Part shown: piece by piece, positions 4,747 through 5,883 of the stretch
Position numbering within the stretch: the stretch's first letter is position 1
How the letters are laid out: each line of letters opens with the position of its first letter
The notes under the pieces: model-generated
What the model saw: the letters and a program-made list of their open reading frames with translations, nothing else
Databases searched by the model: none
Told to the model about the DNA's origin: nothing
Source: PVC group bacterium
GTDB taxonomy: Bacteria > Verrucomicrobiota > Kiritimatiellia > SS1-B-03-39 > PXDE01
Direction: 5' to 3'
Assembly: GCA_003566475.1 (NCBI GenBank)
Contig: PXDE01000395.1
Span: 1-5,883, forward strand
Length of the DNA: 5,883 bases
Position numbers and translations under genes: made by a program

Positions 4747-5400
4747 CTACCGGGCCGCCCAGAGCAGCCCGCGCCGCACGATCTCCCGGGCCTCGGGCAC
4801 GTCGAAGTCGGCGGCCACATGGCCCAGGGAGCAGTAGAACACCCGGGCCTGGTCGTACCGCTTCGTCCACACCACCGGCATCACCGTGCCATTCACCCAG
4901 GGGGCGGACTTGACCTGGAAGGTGGTGGTGGCCAGCACATCCACCGCCGGGTCCACGTGCATGTAGTACTGCTCGGAATGCATCCGGAACCCGGTGGGAA
5001 TGCCGGCCACGATGGGGTCGTCGGGCTTCACGATGTCCACCGTGTAGTCGATGATGTTGTCGGGATGGGCCACCCACTGGCCGCCCACCATGAACTGATA
5101 GCGCACGTTCTGGCGGAAGGAGTCGGCCATGCCGCCGTGCCAGCCCCCGCAGCCCACGCCCGAGGCCACGGCCTCCAGCAGGCCGGTCTCCTGCTCCTTG
5201 GTGATGGTGGACATGGTCACCACGGGCACAATTAGGCTCAGCTCCTTGAGCTTCTCCACGTCCAGGTACACGTCCAGGGTGTCGGCGATTTCGGTCTGGA
5301 ATCCCTCCTTCTCCAGAATCGGCGCGAAAATCTCCGCGCATTTCCGGGGCTCGTGCCCCTCCCAGCCGCCGACCACGAACAACGCCTTCTTACCCGACAT
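4747..5400 (-). CDS. ThuA-domain protein
   Basis: This 217-residue probable cytoplasmic protein carries the ThuA-like domain, which has a class I glutamine-amidotransferase-like fold. ThuA proteins were named from trehalose utilisation in rhizobia, but the reaction of this small subfamily is unknown. Family signatures are visible: VVGGWEGHEP (9-18), the turn GWHGGMADSFR (86-96), YQFMVGGQWVAHP (101-113), EQYYMHVDP (143-151) and SLGHVAADFD (191-200). The domain fills the whole protein; there is no signal peptide or extra domain. The start at 5400 is secure: AGGAG lies 6 nt upstream (5407-5411). The cyclophilin gene follows after 47 bp, and a divergent lipoprotein gene begins 87 bp away. Small ThuA genes are common in PVC bacteria, often near sugar dehydrogenases or sugar-phosphate isomerases, but none is visible here. 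Confidence 0.9.
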   Translation of the reverse strand: MSGKKALFVVGGWEGHEPRKCAEIFAPILEKEGFQTEIADTLDVYLDVEKLKELSLIVPVVTMSTITKEQETGLLEAVASGVGCGGWHGGMADSFRQNVRYQFMVGGQWVAHPDNIIDYTVDIVKPDDPIVAGIPTGFRMHSEQYYMHVDPAVDVLATTTFQVKSAPWVNGTVMPVVWTKRYDQARVFYCSLGHVAADFDVPEAREIVRRGLLWAAR

Positions 5401-5432
5401 GATGCTCTCCTGAATGGGATGAAAGGACCAAG

Positions 5433-5441
5433 ACTATCACA
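5433..5441 (-). promoter_or_regulatory. Extended -10 promoter candidate for thuA
   Basis: TGT-GATAGT on the minus strand is a TGn extended -10 with four of six matches. No -35 is recognisable at the right distance, as is common for extended -10 promoters. The leader would be about 25 nt and would include the AGGAG at 5407-5411. Confidence 0.35.
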
Positions 5442-5452
5442 GACCATCTGGG

Positions 5453-5480
5453 TTGACACCCGGTTTCCACGGGTCAGGAT
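5453..5480 (+). promoter_or_regulatory. Sigma-70-like promoter candidate for the lipoprotein gene
   Basis: A perfect TTGACA (5453-5458) is followed after 16 nt by CAGGAT (5475-5480). The spacer contains the inverted repeat ACCCG (5458-5462) with CGGGT (5470-5474). Transcription from this -10 would begin at or next to the ATG at 5488, giving a leaderless or nearly leaderless mRNA. Confidence 0.4.
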
Positions 5481-5487
5481 GAGGACC

Positions 5488-5883
5488 ATGACCCTGAACC
5501 CCCTCCCCCTCCGCCGTTGTCCGCCCCGTCTTCTCCTCTCCATGGCATCTCTGCTGCTCCTGACCGGCTGCGCCACGGCCGGGGCGGGCGATGGAGGGGC
5601 GCCCCGGCTGGTGCCGACGGTTCTCGGCCAAGACGAGGGCGGCGCGCGGGGGCAGGTGCGAACGGCCGAGGGAACGGTCACCCTGACCGGCACGGGCCGG
5701 GAGGCTCACTTCGGGACCGACGAAGGGACGTTCGCGGGAATTCAGACCGACGCCCTGAACTTCACGTTCACCGCGCGGGTCGCTTCGGCCTCGTTCTCCA
5801 GCGGCAACGCCAAGTATGGCCTGGCCGTGCGGGAGGGGCTGGCGACCCACCACCGGTCCTTCCACATCCGCTACGACGCCTGG
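5488..5883 (+). CDS. Lipoprotein with probable jelly-roll (LamG/DUF1349-like) domain, 3' end outside window
   Basis: The frame is open from the ATG at 5488 to the window edge: 132 residues without a stop. Residues 1-28 form a lipoprotein signal: basic start (LRRCPPR), hydrophobic core and lipobox LTGC with the lipidated cysteine at C28, so the protein is exported and membrane anchored. Residues about 60-132 are rich in beta-type alternation (TVTLTGTG, LNFTFTARVASASF, AKYGLAVREGL). This resembles the strand order of concanavalin-like jelly-roll domains, in which a 'K-x-G-hydrophobic-x-V/I-R-E' segment recurs. Such domains often bind or act beside carbohydrate enzymes, but I cannot name the family with certainty. 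An in-frame ATG at 5479 is an alternative start; 5488 is preferred for spacing from AGGAT (5477-5481). The gene diverges from thuA. Confidence 0.75.
   Translation, partial: MTLNPLPLRRCPPRLLLSMASLLLLTGCATAGAGDGGAPRLVPTVLGQDEGGARGQVRTAEGTVTLTGTGREAHFGTDEGTFAGIQTDALNFTFTARVASASFSSGNAKYGLAVREGLATHHRSFHIRYDAW

Noticed and set aside
5119..5149. Cys84 of ThuA as a glutamine-amidotransferase nucleophile
   Set aside because: The cysteine lies before the conserved GWHGG turn, at a position usually occupied by a hydrophobic residue in relatives I know, and does not fit the G-x-C-x-G nucleophile elbow.
4712..5341. 209-residue minus-strand frame inside thuA
   Set aside because: Out-of-frame shadow; the thuA frame has a Shine-Dalgarno site and family motifs.

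Overview
The window reads as chromosomal DNA from a GC-rich environmental bacterium. The PVC group (Verrucomicrobiota or Planctomycetota) or a similar metagenomic lineage fits best. The pointers are a small ThuA-domain protein, a lipoprotein with a likely jelly-roll domain, a four-helix-bundle/suffix protein, and intergenic DNA made of 9-10-nt phased repeats and hairpins. This placement is inference from gene and repeat style; there is no rRNA or other phylogenetic marker.

Layout. 1-449: three 10-nt ATCGA units, then a small zinc-ribbon protein (42-449) that looks like a four-helix-bundle 'suffix' protein with most of its bundle deleted in frame. 459-935 (-): CvpA-like membrane protein, convergent with it across a 9-bp gap. 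936-1471: non-coding, with a CvpA promoter candidate, a 110-bp imperfect palindrome and other hairpins. 1472-2032 (+): protein with two zf-TFIIB-type zinc ribbons. 2107-3294 (+): PepT-like M20 metallopeptidase, possibly co-transcribed with the previous gene. 3295-4084: 790 bp of non-coding repeat mosaic between two convergent genes. It holds four phased 9/10-nt repeat modules, a 29-nt inverted-repeat pair 459 bp apart, a long hairpin and a tandem hairpin-bearing unit. 4085-4699 (-): secreted cyclophilin-type peptidyl-prolyl isomerase. 4747-5400 (-): ThuA-domain protein. 5488-5883 (+): start of a lipoprotein cut by the window edge and divergent from thuA.

How the genes work together. No single pathway links them. 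The M20 peptidase, cyclophilin, CvpA-like protein and zinc-ribbon proteins are housekeeping or accessory singletons. ThuA and the lipoprotein share a divergent promoter region, and both families are common in carbohydrate-use loci of PVC bacteria, so a sugar-related role for that end is plausible but unproven.

The protein-coding content is ordinary. The unusual material is the non-coding DNA and the shrunken four-helix-bundle gene with its own phased repeat. I see no CRISPR array, tRNA, rRNA, transposase, reverse transcriptase or recognisable defence system.
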